Of a stretch of DNA of 59,850 bases, positions 21,367 to 30,188 are shown piece after piece. The notes under the pieces are model-generated. The model worked only from the letters and a program-made list of their open reading frames with translations, was not told where the DNA came from and made no database searches. Origin of the DNA: an uncultured Gilliamella sp. (GTDB lineage Bacteria > Pseudomonadota > Gammaproteobacteria > Enterobacterales > Orbaceae); contig CAMLIK010000006.1 of assembly GCA_946480175.1 (NCBI GenBank), positions 1 through 59,850 on the forward strand, read 5' to 3'. The number at the start of each line of letters is the position of its first letter. Positions within the stretch are counted from its first letter, which is position 1. The position numbers were made by a program, and so were the translations under genes.

Positions 21367-22779
21367 ATGAAAAAAATCTTATTAAGCTCGCTTTTGCTAA
21401 TAAGTGGATTGAGTCACGCTGCTGATAAAACTAATCAATATGCTTATGGTGCTATGATTAAGCTTAGCGACAGCGAGAGTATGTATAATCGAATAGACCT
21501 GACTAGTGATATATATACTCAATCATTATCAAGCACGTTAGATGATGTTCGAGTTTTCAATCAAAAAGGCCAACCTGTCCCTTTTGCATTAGTTAACGTT
21601 TATCAACAAAATGATGAAAACCAGACTTTTCCAGTCACTGTTTATACGTTAGATAATAATCAACAAACCGATAAAAATAATCATGAAGAATTAGATGAGG
21701 AAGAGCAAAAAAATCAATCTCCAGTTGGGATGTACAATATCAATATTAATAATAAGAATGTACAAATTAATCTTGATAACACCAATAAACCAGATGGGTA
21801 TCATGCAACCTATTTGTTACAAATTCCTAGTGTGATTAAATTAGAACAACCATTTAGTCGTTTATCTATCGATTTCGATAAAATGCAGAATTGGCAGGCA
21901 ACCGCAAAACTCCTATATAGTAACAATTTGAAAACATGGCAAACTGCGATAGATGATGTTCCGATAATGTCTTTAACAGATAATAACAATAATCAGTCAT
22001 TAAACGTTAATACGATTGATTTACCGTCGGGTATGAATTTCAAATCTACCTACTGGATTTTACAATTAAATTCAGATAAGCAATTAGTACCTAGTATTAA
22101 AACCGTTAAATTCACATCGATAAAATCAGCACCATTAAGGTCCCTTTTTCCAATCGATTTAAATTTAATTTCAGCTGATGAGCAAGAAGCTATTTATCAA
22201 TTACCTACATCACTACCGATTAAAGAACTTACTATTCAGCTACAAAATAAGCGTACTGTTTTACCGGCAAGTGTTTTTTATAAAACCAGTGATAACGATA
22301 AAACATGGCATAAACTTGATGATTATATTTTTCGTAGTATAAATGATACTAATCAAAGTCAAACAATTAGTATTAACAATTCGACTTTAAATATTAAACA
22401 GTTAAAAATTGAAGCAATTAATGCCTCTTTAGATAAGGCACCCTATGTTACCGCTTATTTATACAAGATGAGTATTATCTTTAATAGCGCTAATAATGGA
22501 CCTTTTATTCTTGCCTGGGGTTCAGCAAAGGCTAAACCTGCCTCATTAAGTGAAAAAGCGCTACTATCGGACACAACCTCTGCACAAGATGTGCCTGAAG
22601 CTCATTTAGGTGATAAAGTTAAATTAGGCAACAAAGAAGTATTATCGCAAACCGATGATGATTTGAGCAAATCATCCTCTTTATCTAAATGGCTAATTTG
22701 GGGCGTTTTAATAGCTGGCGCACTATTTTTAATGCTGTTAGCCTTGAAATTACTAAAAGAGGTTAAAAAAGCCGAATAA
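21367..22779 (+). CDS. DUF3999 secreted, membrane-anchored protein
   Basis: 470-aa protein of the DUF3999 family, function unknown. It has a Sec signal peptide (MKKILLSSLLLISGLSHA, cleavage near residue 18), a large periplasmic part of beta-rich polar sequence, and a single C-terminal membrane helix (about 442-462, WLIWGVLIAGALFLMLLAL) ending in a basic tail. It would therefore face the periplasm while anchored to the inner membrane, next to its DUF2339 partner. An acidic low-complexity insert (EELDEEEQKN) lies near residue 117. The start ATG follows a weak ribosome binding site (GAAAG). A terminator follows the stop, closing the two-gene operon. Confidence 0.85.
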   Translation: MKKILLSSLLLISGLSHAADKTNQYAYGAMIKLSDSESMYNRIDLTSDIYTQSLSSTLDDVRVFNQKGQPVPFALVNVYQQNDENQTFPVTVYTLDNNQQTDKNNHEELDEEEQKNQSPVGMYNININNKNVQINLDNTNKPDGYHATYLLQIPSVIKLEQPFSRLSIDFDKMQNWQATAKLLYSNNLKTWQTAIDDVPIMSLTDNNNNQSLNVNTIDLPSGMNFKSTYWILQLNSDKQLVPSIKTVKFTSIKSAPLRSLFPIDLNLISADEQEAIYQLPTSLPIKELTIQLQNKRTVLPASVFYKTSDNDKTWHKLDDYIFRSINDTNQSQTISINNSTLNIKQLKIEAINASLDKAPYVTAYLYKMSIIFNSANNGPFILAWGSAKAKPASLSEKALLSDTTSAQDVPEAHLGDKVKLGNKEVLSQTDDDLSKSSSLSKWLIWGVLIAGALFLMLLALKLLKEVKKAE

Positions 22780-22800
22780 TGCAATTATAGAGATGAAAAT

Positions 22801-22829
22801 AAAAACGCCAATTGAAATTGGCGTTTTTA
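22801..22829. terminator. Bidirectional terminator between the DUF3999 gene and glnS
   Basis: Arms AAAAACGCCAATT (22801-22813) and AATTGGCGTTTTT (22816-22828) are perfectly complementary. They give an ACGCCAA stem with A and T runs on both sides, so it can work in both directions between convergent genes. Confidence 0.88.
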
Positions 22830-22835
22830 TTATAA

Positions 22836-24506
22836 TTATGCTTCGTTCCAGCTATCTCTTAAACCCACCGTTCGATTAAAGACTAAAGTATCTTCAGTCG
22901 CATATTTACTATCTAGGCAGAAATAGCCTTCACGTTCAAATTGATAGGCCTGTTCGGCTTTAGCTTTTTGCAAACTTGGCTCAACAAATCCTTGCTTAAT
23001 AATTAAAGAGTTTGGATTAATGGTTGATAAAAAGTCTTCAGCGCTACCAGGATTTGGAGTATTAAATAAACGATCATAAAGACGAATTTCGGCTGGTTTG
23101 GCAAATTTAGCTGACACCCAATGAATAACACCTTTTACTTTACGTCCATCTTCTGGATTTTTATTTAAGGTAGCTGGATCGTAGCTACAATAAATAGTTT
23201 GGATATGGCCTTGCGCATCTTTTTCAACGCGAACAGCGCGTATCACATAAGCATTACGCAGACGTACTTCTTTACCTAATACTAGACGTTTATAATTTTT
23301 ATTAGCCTCTTCTCTAAAATCAGCACGATCGATATAAATTTCGCGAGTAAACATAACTTCTCGATGACCAAGCTCTGGTCGATTAGGATGATTTGGCATG
23401 CTTAATACTTCATCGATTGTTGTCGAAAAGTTTTCAATAATCACTTTAACCGGATCAATTACCGCCATCGCTCGCGGCGCATTTTCATTGAGATCTTCAC
23501 GAATACAAAATTCAAGCGTACTCATTTCAACGGTATTTTCTTGTTTAGTTACCCCGATTCGACGGCAAAATTCACGGATTGAAGATGGAGTATAGCCACG
23601 ACGACGCAAACCAGAAACAGTTGGCATACGTGGATCATTCCAACCATCAACAATTTGTTCAGTAACTAATTGGGTTAATTTTCGTTTAGAAGTAATCGCA
23701 TATTCAAGATTTAATCTTGAAAACTCATACTGATGAGGTCTGGCTTCAATAGTAATATTATCTAAAACCCAGTCATATAAACGACGGTTATCTTGGAACT
23801 CAAGCGTACAAAGTGAATGAGTAATATTTTCTATAGCATCAGATATACAATGAGTAAAATCGTACATTGGGTAGATACACCATTTATTACCAGTTTGGTG
23901 ATGCTCAGCAAATTTAATACGGTATAAAACTGGATCGCGCATAACAATAAAAGGCGAAGCCATATCAATTTTTGCTCGTAAACAAGCTTTACCTTCAGCA
24001 AATTTACCCTCTTTCATTTGGATAAATAATGCTAGATTTTCTTCAATACTTCGATCGCGATAAGGGCTATTTTTACCTGCTTGTGTTAAAGTGCCACGAT
24101 ACTCACGAATTTCATCAGCAGACAGTTCATCGACATAAGCGAGACCTTTATTGATAAGCTCTAATGCATATTCATATAAACGTTCAAAATAGTCAGATGA
24201 ATAGCAAATCTCACCATCCCATTCAAACCCTAACCATCGAACATCTTCTTTAATTGATTCAACATATTCAATATCTTCTTTAGCTGGATTGGTATCATCA
24301 AAACGTAAATTACATTTACCATGGTAATCTTGGGCAATACCGAAGTTTAAACAGATAGATTTTGCATGGCCAATATGTAAATAGCCATTAGGTTCAGGCG
24401 GAAAACGGGTATGCGTTGTTTTATATTTTCCAGCCGCAAGATCTGCATCAATAATTTGACGAATAAAGTTAGTTGGACGAGTTTCGTTCGGTAAATCACC
24501 GCTCAT
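22836..24506 (-). CDS. glnS: Glutaminyl-tRNA synthetase
   Basis: Charges tRNA-Gln. Class I synthetase of 556 aa (E. coli 554) that aligns throughout. The HIGH motif is in [15 protein letters not shown] near residue 41. The KMSKS-type loop appears as TSKRKL near residue 272. The N-terminal catalytic domain is followed by the beta-barrel anticodon-binding domains ([14 protein letters not shown] near 390). The ATG at 24506 has AGG 7 nt upstream. It stands alone, with a 198-bp gap to the rstB-like gene and no clear terminator in that gap. Confidence 0.97.
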   Translation of the reverse strand: MSGDLPNETRPTNFIRQIIDADLAAGKYKTTHTRFPPEPNGYLHIGHAKSICLNFGIAQDYHGKCNLRFDDTNPAKEDIEYVESIKEDVRWLGFEWDGEICYSSDYFERLYEYALELINKGLAYVDELSADEIREYRGTLTQAGKNSPYRDRSIEENLALFIQMKEGKFAEGKACLRAKIDMASPFIVMRDPVLYRIKFAEHHQTGNKWCIYPMYDFTHCISDAIENITHSLCTLEFQDNRRLYDWVLDNITIEARPHQYEFSRLNLEYAITSKRKLTQLVTEQIVDGWNDPRMPTVSGLRRRGYTPSSIREFCRRIGVTKQENTVEMSTLEFCIREDLNENAPRAMAVIDPVKVIIENFSTTIDEVLSMPNHPNRPELGHREVMFTREIYIDRADFREEANKNYKRLVLGKEVRLRNAYVIRAVRVEKDAQGHIQTIYCSYDPATLNKNPEDGRKVKGVIHWVSAKFAKPAEIRLYDRLFNTPNPGSAEDFLSTINPNSLIIKQGFVEPSLQKAKAEQAYQFEREGYFCLDSKYATEDTLVFNRTVGLRDSWNEA

Positions 24507-24704
24507 AAAAAACCTCTGATTATATATTTATTTACTCATGACCAATTTAGAAATGAGATTTATCATTTTGACCGACGAATATAGCAAATTTTTTGTTTTT
24601 TCGAAACTTTAAAACAAGAGATTTAAATGTTCTTAAAAAATTTTTGTGCTCAAATGGATAACACTCCTCAATAATTTTAACAGATTATTTAATTTTAACT
24701 TAAA

Positions 24705-26048
24705 CTATTCATCACCTGATTTTATCGAAACCACAAATCGTGCACCTCCTAGTGGACTAGTAACAACAAAGGCTTTTCCGTCATGAAATTCTGCCATTAA
24801 TTTTACATAAGCTAACCCTAATCCATACCCACCTGTTGATCGGGTACGGCTGGTATCAAGACGAGCAAATGGCATAAAGATTTTTTCACGCGCATCAAAA
24901 GGAATCCCTGCGCCATCATCATCAATTTCCAAAATAACACGATTATCTTGTTTAGTGATATTTAATACCGCTTTATGCGCTGCATATTTAAAGGCATTGA
25001 GTAGCAGATTTTTGACAATAGTTTCGGCTAAATTAGTATCAATTCTAGCGTTAGCATCTTGGCTGTGGCAAACGAGCTCAAAACCTTTAGGTTTAAATAG
25101 TGCTAATGACTGACAAACTTTTTCACCCCACTGTTTTAATGAAACTGTAGTGAGATTTAATTCAATATTGCTTTGCTGCATCTTGAAATAACTTAAACTT
25201 GCGTTAATCAGGGTTTCAAGTTCATCTATATCATCATTCATTCCTTTTTGTAACGCGATTCTTTCATCTTCGTTAGTAGATTCTTCAAGCATACTTAATT
25301 CAAATCGCATTCGTGCAAGAGGAGTGCGTAGTTCATGCGCCATTGCATGCGAAATCGTTTGGTTAGTGCTGACCAGATGCTCTATATGAGTCCCCATATT
25401 ATTTAAAACGTTGGCTAATGGTTTGAATAGCCAACCTTTCACATTTTCGGTACGTGCTTTTAAATTGCCCTGTCCTAGTTGTTCGGCAGTTTGACGTATA
25501 TTAACTAGATCTTTCCATACGGCGCTGAACGCAAAATAGATTAAAATAAAAAAGATTATGGCACTAAATAATGCCCAAATAATAAGAAAGACACTTAACG
25601 ACATAGTATTTGATTCTAATATATCTCGCATTAAAATCGGACCTAATTGCAATAAATGCCCGTCATTGAGATCGATATATACCACTTCGTCATCACCATC
25701 ATAAGCAAAATCAAGCTGTTCTAACTCTTTTTTTACCGAGTGAGATAATGCTGTATTTACAGATAAAACTTTTATGGGATAGCCGAAATAAGGTTGTAAC
25801 TCATCAACGACTGTTTGCAGTGGTCGCTGTTTATTCTCATCAATGTGTTTACGAATTAAGTTAACTGTTCCTCGCTGTGACTCACGAAAAACGATATGAT
25901 CATCAGGCATATCAGTTAATGACGAAGGTAATGAATCAAATACTAATAATGCACCATAGGCAATAATACATTGTAATGAAAGTAAAACGACCAGATAAAA
26001 GACGATGCGGCGATTGAAAAATAGCGGTTTAGCTAATAATCGTTTCAA
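24705..26048 (-). CDS. rstB: Sensor histidine kinase, RstB-like
   Basis: Membrane histidine kinase of 447 aa (E. coli RstB 433). It has a first helix near residues 15-37, a periplasmic sensor region of about 110 residues, a second helix near 149-172, and a HAMP linker. The dimerisation domain carries the phospho-acceptor His in SHAMAHELRTPLARMRFEL near residue 245. The ATPase domain shows NLLLNAFKYA, DDDGAGIP and GYGLGLAYVK. The start is a TTG overlapping the stop of the regulator gene (TTGA), with AAGGGGA about 8 nt upstream, so translation is coupled. The stimulus cannot be deduced. Assignment to the RstB branch rests on the partner regulator and overall pattern. Confidence 0.8.
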   Translation of the reverse strand: MKRLLAKPLFFNRRIVFYLVVLLSLQCIIAYGALLVFDSLPSSLTDMPDDHIVFRESQRGTVNLIRKHIDENKQRPLQTVVDELQPYFGYPIKVLSVNTALSHSVKKELEQLDFAYDGDDEVVYIDLNDGHLLQLGPILMRDILESNTMSLSVFLIIWALFSAIIFFILIYFAFSAVWKDLVNIRQTAEQLGQGNLKARTENVKGWLFKPLANVLNNMGTHIEHLVSTNQTISHAMAHELRTPLARMRFELSMLEESTNEDERIALQKGMNDDIDELETLINASLSYFKMQQSNIELNLTTVSLKQWGEKVCQSLALFKPKGFELVCHSQDANARIDTNLAETIVKNLLLNAFKYAAHKAVLNITKQDNRVILEIDDDGAGIPFDAREKIFMPFARLDTSRTRSTGGYGLGLAYVKLMAEFHDGKAFVVTSPLGGARFVVSIKSGDE

Positions 26049-26773
26049 TGGTTTTCCCCTTCACGCATAAATAAATACCCCTTTCCTCGAACCGTTTTAA
26101 TTCGTGAGGAGTTATCAGGATCATCAAGTAGCTTGCGCCGTAATCGAGAAATTCGAGCATCAATTGAACGATCACTACCGTCAAAATCAATACCTCTTAC
26201 TTGGGAAAATATATCATCTCGAGATAGAATCTTACCGGCGTTATTAGCCAATAACCAAAGTAAGTCAAATTCGGCAGTCGTTAAATCAATTTCTTGTCCG
26301 TCTAATAGCACTTTGCGATTTTCACCATCTATCACTAAATTGTCAAAAGCTAGTGTATTATTGTTAAATAAGGCTATTTGCTCTTTAAAACCTTCTTTAT
26401 CATTTTCGATCTGTTTGCGTCGTAGCAATGCTCGAATCCGAGCTAGTAATAATCGAGGCTCAACGGGCTTGGCTAAATAATCATCCGCACCCAACTCTAA
26501 CCCGACAATTTCATCAATATTGTCTTCGCTAGCGGTCATAATAAGAATATAGTTAGTAAACCACGAGCGTATATCTCGACAGATGTCAAAACCTGATTTT
26601 TCAGGGAGCATTACATCTAAAATAACTAAATCAGGATTGATTTGTTGTATCTTCTCTTCTGCACCTTCACCACTATTATGCCAATCAACCATATATCCTT
26701 GACGGACTAGGTAGACTTGTATTAAATTGGCTAATCTTTCATCATCTTCGATAATTAATATACGTTCACTCAT
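26045..26773 (-). CDS. rstA: OmpR-family response regulator, RstA-like
   Basis: Response regulator of 242 aa. The receiver domain (1-120) has Asp10/Asp11, the phospho-acceptor Asp53 in LVILDVMLP, and the Lys of DYLAKPVEP. The C-terminal winged-helix DNA-binding domain (about 140-240) has LTTAEFDLLWLLANNAG, GIDFDGSDRSIDARISRLRR and KTVRGKGYLF. The sequence around GLDRSVD/GSDRSID is like E. coli RstA. It is divergent from the HAD-phosphatase operon, with 118 bp shared between them. That gap holds a partial match to the RstA recognition sequence, so it may control both itself and the neighbouring operon. Confidence 0.82.
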   Translation of the reverse strand: MSERILIIEDDERLANLIQVYLVRQGYMVDWHNSGEGAEEKIQQINPDLVILDVMLPEKSGFDICRDIRSWFTNYILIMTASEDNIDEIVGLELGADDYLAKPVEPRLLLARIRALLRRKQIENDKEGFKEQIALFNNNTLAFDNLVIDGENRKVLLDGQEIDLTTAEFDLLWLLANNAGKILSRDDIFSQVRGIDFDGSDRSIDARISRLRRKLLDDPDNSSRIKTVRGKGYLFMREGENH

Positions 26774-26837
26774 TTCGGATTCTCTTTACCGTAACGTCGA
26801 CTTTCGAGATGCTTCATTATACAAGCAAATTAAACAC

Positions 26838-26851
26838 CGTTACAAAATATA
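26838..26851 (-). promoter_or_regulatory. Possible RstA box in the rstA/HAD-operon divergent region
   Basis: On the minus strand TATATTTTGTAACG matches 9 of the 12 specified bases of the E. coli RstA box TACATNTNGTTACA. The spacing suits either direction. The match is imperfect and the region is AT-rich, so chance is not excluded. Confidence 0.3.
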
Positions 26852-26891
26852 TACAAAGAGCCAACAAAGCTAATCATCACTCTGTGAGAAA

Positions 26892-27662
26892 ATGGGCGAC
26901 AATATCTATAACCAAGCAGTTTTTACTTTGAATATGAATAATTTTTCATCAATTACTAATCATCTTTTTCAGCCAGCTTATACTCATCATCATAAACCTA
27001 TTATTTTGTGTGATTTTGATGGCACCATTAGTATTAAAGATGTAACTGATACTTTACTAAGCCAGTTTGGCCGAGATGGATGTGATGAACTTGAAGAATT
27101 ATGGGTCAGTGGTAAAATTGGTTCTCAAGAGTGTATGAGCAAACAGATCGCCTTAATGGATGCGAGTTTAGAAGAACTTAATTCTGCACTGGCAAAAATT
27201 GAAATTGACTCTAATTTCAAAGCATTCATTGATTACACCGAAGAAAATCATATTCCCGTTCATGTAGTTAGTGATGGTTTAGATTATGCTATCCAATTTG
27301 TTTTAAAGCGTCATGGCATTGAGCATCTACCGATTTATGCTAATAAGTTATTGCATGATAATCATCGAAGTTGGCGTCTTGAGTTTCCTTATGCTAATAA
27401 AGATTGTATTAAACAAAGTGGTAATTGCAAATGCAATCATGTAAAACAACAGCAACATTTTCCTCAAATACTGTATGTTGGTGATGGGACTTCCGATTTT
27501 TGTGTATCTCATCATGTCGATCTGGTTTTTGCTAAAGACAAACTAGTCAATTATTGTGAGAAAAACCATATTAAACACACGGCTATTGCTAGCTTTGCGG
27601 ATGTTACCAAGGCGTTAAAACAAACAGAACAATCACTAATTCCAGTCATGATGGTAAAATAA
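26892..27662 (+). CDS. HAD-IB phosphatase, MtnX/PHOSPHO1-like
   Basis: Haloacid-dehalogenase-type phosphatase of 256 aa. Motif I CDFDGTISIKDVTDTLL lies near residue 36, with the nucleophile and acid/base Asp pair. Motif II VVSDGLDYAI is near 127 and motif III/IV LYVGDGTSDFCVSHH near 196, ending with DLVFAKDKLV. This pattern is that of the MtnX (methionine salvage phosphatase)/PHOSPHO1/SerB group. No other methionine salvage gene is nearby, so a role in salvage is not supported. It is the first of four same-strand genes with gaps of 10 bp or less (HAD, hydrolase, two transporters). ATG 26892 is used; ATG 26934 is an alternative that removes 14 poorly conserved residues. Confidence 0.82.
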   Translation: MGDNIYNQAVFTLNMNNFSSITNHLFQPAYTHHHKPIILCDFDGTISIKDVTDTLLSQFGRDGCDELEELWVSGKIGSQECMSKQIALMDASLEELNSALAKIEIDSNFKAFIDYTEENHIPVHVVSDGLDYAIQFVLKRHGIEHLPIYANKLLHDNHRSWRLEFPYANKDCIKQSGNCKCNHVKQQQHFPQILYVGDGTSDFCVSHHVDLVFAKDKLVNYCEKNHIKHTAIASFADVTKALKQTEQSLIPVMMVK

Positions 27663-27672
27663 AGGAAGAATA

Positions 27673-28506
27673 ATGAGTACAATTGAAGATTTATCTTATT
27701 TTTTACCAGGTAATAAAAATGGGGTATTGTTAATTCATGGTTTAACCGGCACTCCAAATGAAATGCGAATTTTGGCCAATGGTTTACATAAAGCAGAATT
27801 TACAGTTTATGCAATACAGTTAGCCGGCCACTGTGGTACTGAAGCTGATCTGTGTAAAACAACTTGGCAAGATTGGTATAAAAGCGTGCAAGATGGTGCT
27901 GATTATTTAGCCAAACAGGTAGATAATCTTTTTGTTGCAGGTTTATCAATGGGTGCCCTTCTAGCGTTGAAACTAGCTGCCGATCGCCCCAATCAAATTA
28001 AAGGCGTCGGTGTTTTAGCACCTACTTTTTATTATGATGGTTGGAGTATGCCTTTTTGGGCTAAAAAATTCTTCTTTTTATTGGTCTATTTTAAGAAATT
28101 AGGTATTTTTCAAAAAGTCTCTTTTATTGAAAAACCACCTTATGGCCTTAAAGATGAACGAATTCGAGCAGTAGTATCTGAAAGTATGTTAAGTGGTGAC
28201 GCCGCATCGGCGGGGCTTGCTGGAAATCCATTTCCTGCATTAGCAGAAATGCAATTATTAGCAAAACATGTTCGTCAAGAATTACCTAAAGTGACCTCAC
28301 CTTGTTTGATTATGCATTCAGGCAATGATGATATTGCCAATATTGAAACTAATGCAAAATTAGTAGAAAAATTGGTCTCTGGTCCTAAACAATTAATTGT
28401 ATTAAATGATAGTTATCATTTAATTACTATTGATAGCCAACGCCGAGAGGTGATTAAAGAGTGCGCTTCATTTTTTAATAATCTGGCAGAAGGAATTCAA
28501 GCATAA
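27673..28506 (+). CDS. Alpha/beta-hydrolase, carboxylesterase (Est30) type
   Basis: Soluble serine hydrolase of 277 aa. Seen are the oxyanion region LLIHGLTGTPNEM near 20, the nucleophile elbow AGLSMGALLAL near 97, the acid residue in MHSGNDDIAN near 219, and the His in DSYHLITID near 249. This resembles the short-chain carboxylesterase/monoacylglycerol lipase family. AGGAAG lies 7 nt before the ATG. Its stop overlaps the next start (TAATG), and it lies 10 bp after the HAD gene, so the operon is tight. The natural ester is unknown. In this setting it might cleave an acyl or thioester intermediate of the same pathway. Confidence 0.82.
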   Translation: MSTIEDLSYFLPGNKNGVLLIHGLTGTPNEMRILANGLHKAEFTVYAIQLAGHCGTEADLCKTTWQDWYKSVQDGADYLAKQVDNLFVAGLSMGALLALKLAADRPNQIKGVGVLAPTFYYDGWSMPFWAKKFFFLLVYFKKLGIFQKVSFIEKPPYGLKDERIRAVVSESMLSGDAASAGLAGNPFPALAEMQLLAKHVRQELPKVTSPCLIMHSGNDDIANIETNAKLVEKLVSGPKQLIVLNDSYHLITIDSQRREVIKECASFFNNLAEGIQA

Positions 28507-28862
28507 TGTCATCCTTAGTTATTTTTCTTTGGATTAGTAATATCTGTTTTGATACCTTAGGACAAGTTGCTTTTAAATATGCTGCAACATCACCTACCAA
28601 CAGAGATGGATGGTACTACTGGTTAGATCTTGCCAAAAATCATTGGATTTGGATAGGAATATCATCATACGTTGCCGAATTTTTACTATGGTTAGCTTTT
28701 TTGACTTTAGTTCCGCTCTCCCAAGGTGTATTACTCGCCTCATTTAATATAATTACGATTATGTTAGTAGGCCGAGTTCTATTTAGAGAATTACTTACAC
28801 TTTATCGTATTATCGGCATGTTATTAATTACTGCTGGTGTAATCTTTGTGGGGCTATCTTAA
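28506..28862 (+). CDS. Four-helix SMR/EamA-type transporter, subunit 1
   Basis: 118-aa integral membrane protein with four hydrophobic helices (about 3-22, 47-66, 72-91, 96-116), the size and topology of small multidrug resistance or ArnE/ArnF half-transporters. Helix 1 carries DTLGQVAFKYA, comparable to the N-terminal helix of EamA-like proteins. It overlaps the esterase stop by one base and is followed by a second, related gene after 1 bp. Two unequal genes in tandem suggest an obligate heterodimer, as in ArnEF or EbrAB. The cargo is unknown. Confidence 0.8.
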   Translation: MSSLVIFLWISNICFDTLGQVAFKYAATSPTNRDGWYYWLDLAKNHWIWIGISSYVAEFLLWLAFLTLVPLSQGVLLASFNIITIMLVGRVLFRELLTLYRIIGMLLITAGVIFVGLS

Positions 28863-28863
28863 T

Positions 28864-29262
28864 ATGGCTAGATTCTATCTAATTGGTTTTACAGTATTAT
28901 TAATGTTTGATACCGTTGCACAATGCAGTTTCAAATTAGCCGCTGAACATGCCCAACCTCTGGCAATGAGTATTGAATGGTTAGTCAGGGTATTTTCCGG
29001 CCATTGGATATATGTATCAATTGCAGGCTACATTTTAACCTTCTTTACTTGGATGACTTTATTAAAAAAAGCACCAGTAGGCCCGGCTTTCGCAGCTTCG
29101 CATTTAGAGGTTGTGACGGTAATGATTGTTTCTATTTGGCTATTTCATGAGCCTATCACATTATTTAAGTTAATTGGTACAATATTGATTGTTTCTGGGA
29201 TTTTGTTTTTGGCACTGGCGGAAAGTAAACTAGCAAAAAAAGCGAATAATCACAGTGATTAA
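28864..29262 (+). CDS. Four-helix SMR/EamA-type transporter, subunit 2
   Basis: 132-aa membrane protein with four helices, related to the preceding gene: DTVAQCSFKLAA matches DTLGQVAFKYAA in helix 1, and PVGPAFAASHLEVVTV parallels PLSQGVLLASFNIIT in helix 3. I use the ATG at 28864, one base after the previous stop; the alternative TTG at 28846 lies inside the previous gene. The C-terminus ends in a Lys-rich tail (KLAKKANNHSD) not seen in subunit 1. It is the last gene of the plus-strand operon; a terminator hairpin overlaps the end of the convergent operon. Confidence 0.8.
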   Translation: MARFYLIGFTVLLMFDTVAQCSFKLAAEHAQPLAMSIEWLVRVFSGHWIYVSIAGYILTFFTWMTLLKKAPVGPAFAASHLEVVTVMIVSIWLFHEPITLFKLIGTILIVSGILFLALAESKLAKKANNHSD

Positions 29263-29286
29263 TAACTTCAAACCGTGAGTTTAAAG

Positions 29287-29325
29287 GCCTAGATAATTCA
29301 ATCCGTTAAAGAATACTAGGCTTTT
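29287..29325. terminator. Hairpin between the convergent SMR and arginase-fold operons
   Basis: GCCTAG (29287-29292) pairs with CTAGGC (29316-29321), extended by an inner ATTC/GAAT pairing, and is followed by four T on the plus strand. On the minus strand it is followed by CTTTAA. The right arm contains the stop codon of the arginase-fold gene. Confidence 0.6.
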
Positions 29326-30188
29326 AACGCCTTTAATAAAGTTAAATTGAGTTGATGCTGTTCTTGTTGCCAATCATTTAACTTTTCTAACGATATTTCT
29401 GGTTGTTTATCAAGTGAACTTAGTAAGCGCTTAAACCAACTTTTTGGTTGCCATATTGATAACTCACCAGTGATATCACTGCCTATAATTCGCGACTTAA
29501 CTGAAGAAATAGTATCTAATAGATGGTACGTCTGTAGCTTGCCTTGGTCCCAGTTGGTATGAATAACCTCTTCACTTAACGCATCTTTATCTATCGATAA
29601 ATATATCGGTTTAGCATTGCGGTATTGTTCAGATAGAAATTGAGTAATAAGATCATCAGGCGAATCAAAATAACGAAAGGCATGGCTTAAACCAATTTTC
29701 TTAGTCCACGAAACATTGACATCCAAGCTCCAATAGGTCAGTTTTTTATGAAAAAGTGGTGACCATCTATTTTCCCAAAAATGCCATAAGCCAATATCAT
29801 GCGAGGTAATGCCTAACACATGGACATGGCTAACAAAAGGTAAACTAGCCACATAACTAACCCACGATCCACAGTGAACACCAAATAGATAACGCATATT
29901 GTCCGGGTGGTTATCAAAAATAACCACTTCAATTGGATTATCTGCACTATAGTGCTTTGCTAGTTGTTCAATCAATAATAACGAAATATGATGGTAATCA
30001 CCACTGCCCATTAACACTGTACCATAATGTTCAGGTAACGATTGTTGCAATACCTTTTTAAATTTCTGGAATTTTTTTTCACTACAGCCAAAGCGAATGA
30101 CATCTTGCCACTGAGTGAAGTCAAACGTTCTGGCATCGGTAATTTCACCAACGCTTTGATCAAAATTAAGGATAACTGGCGATGTCAT
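29316..30188 (-). CDS. Arginase/deacetylase-fold (ureohydrolase superfamily) protein
   Basis: 290-aa protein with the metal-binding pattern of the arginase superfamily. LMGSGDYHH near residue 59 stands for GGDH, VIFDNHPDN near 89 for DxHxD, and YLSIDKDALSE near 197 for SxDxDxxDP. GSDITGE near 237 resembles the final Glu motif. All metal-ligand positions appear kept, so it is probably an active hydrolase (amidino, ureido or amide). The usual arginase substrate loops are not evident. It overlaps the upstream GNAT gene by ATGA. With the aminotransferase gene it forms a minus-strand operon. The substrate cannot be named. Confidence 0.75.
   Translation of the reverse strand: MTSPVILNFDQSVGEITDARTFDFTQWQDVIRFGCSEKKFQKFKKVLQQSLPEHYGTVLMGSGDYHHISLLLIEQLAKHYSADNPIEVVIFDNHPDNMRYLFGVHCGSWVSYVASLPFVSHVHVLGITSHDIGLWHFWENRWSPLFHKKLTYWSLDVNVSWTKKIGLSHAFRYFDSPDDLITQFLSEQYRNAKPIYLSIDKDALSEEVIHTNWDQGKLQTYHLLDTISSVKSRIIGSDITGELSIWQPKSWFKRLLSSLDKQPEISLEKLNDWQQEQHQLNLTLLKALKA

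Noticed and set aside
26892-27662. Methionine salvage (mtnX) gene
   Set aside because: Motifs are MtnX-like, but no other salvage gene is present and the operon partners are unrelated, so only the phosphatase family is claimed.
29316-30188. Arginase or agmatinase of polyamine metabolism
   Set aside because: Metal motifs are present but deviate from true arginases and no arginine or polyamine genes are nearby, so only the fold is named.
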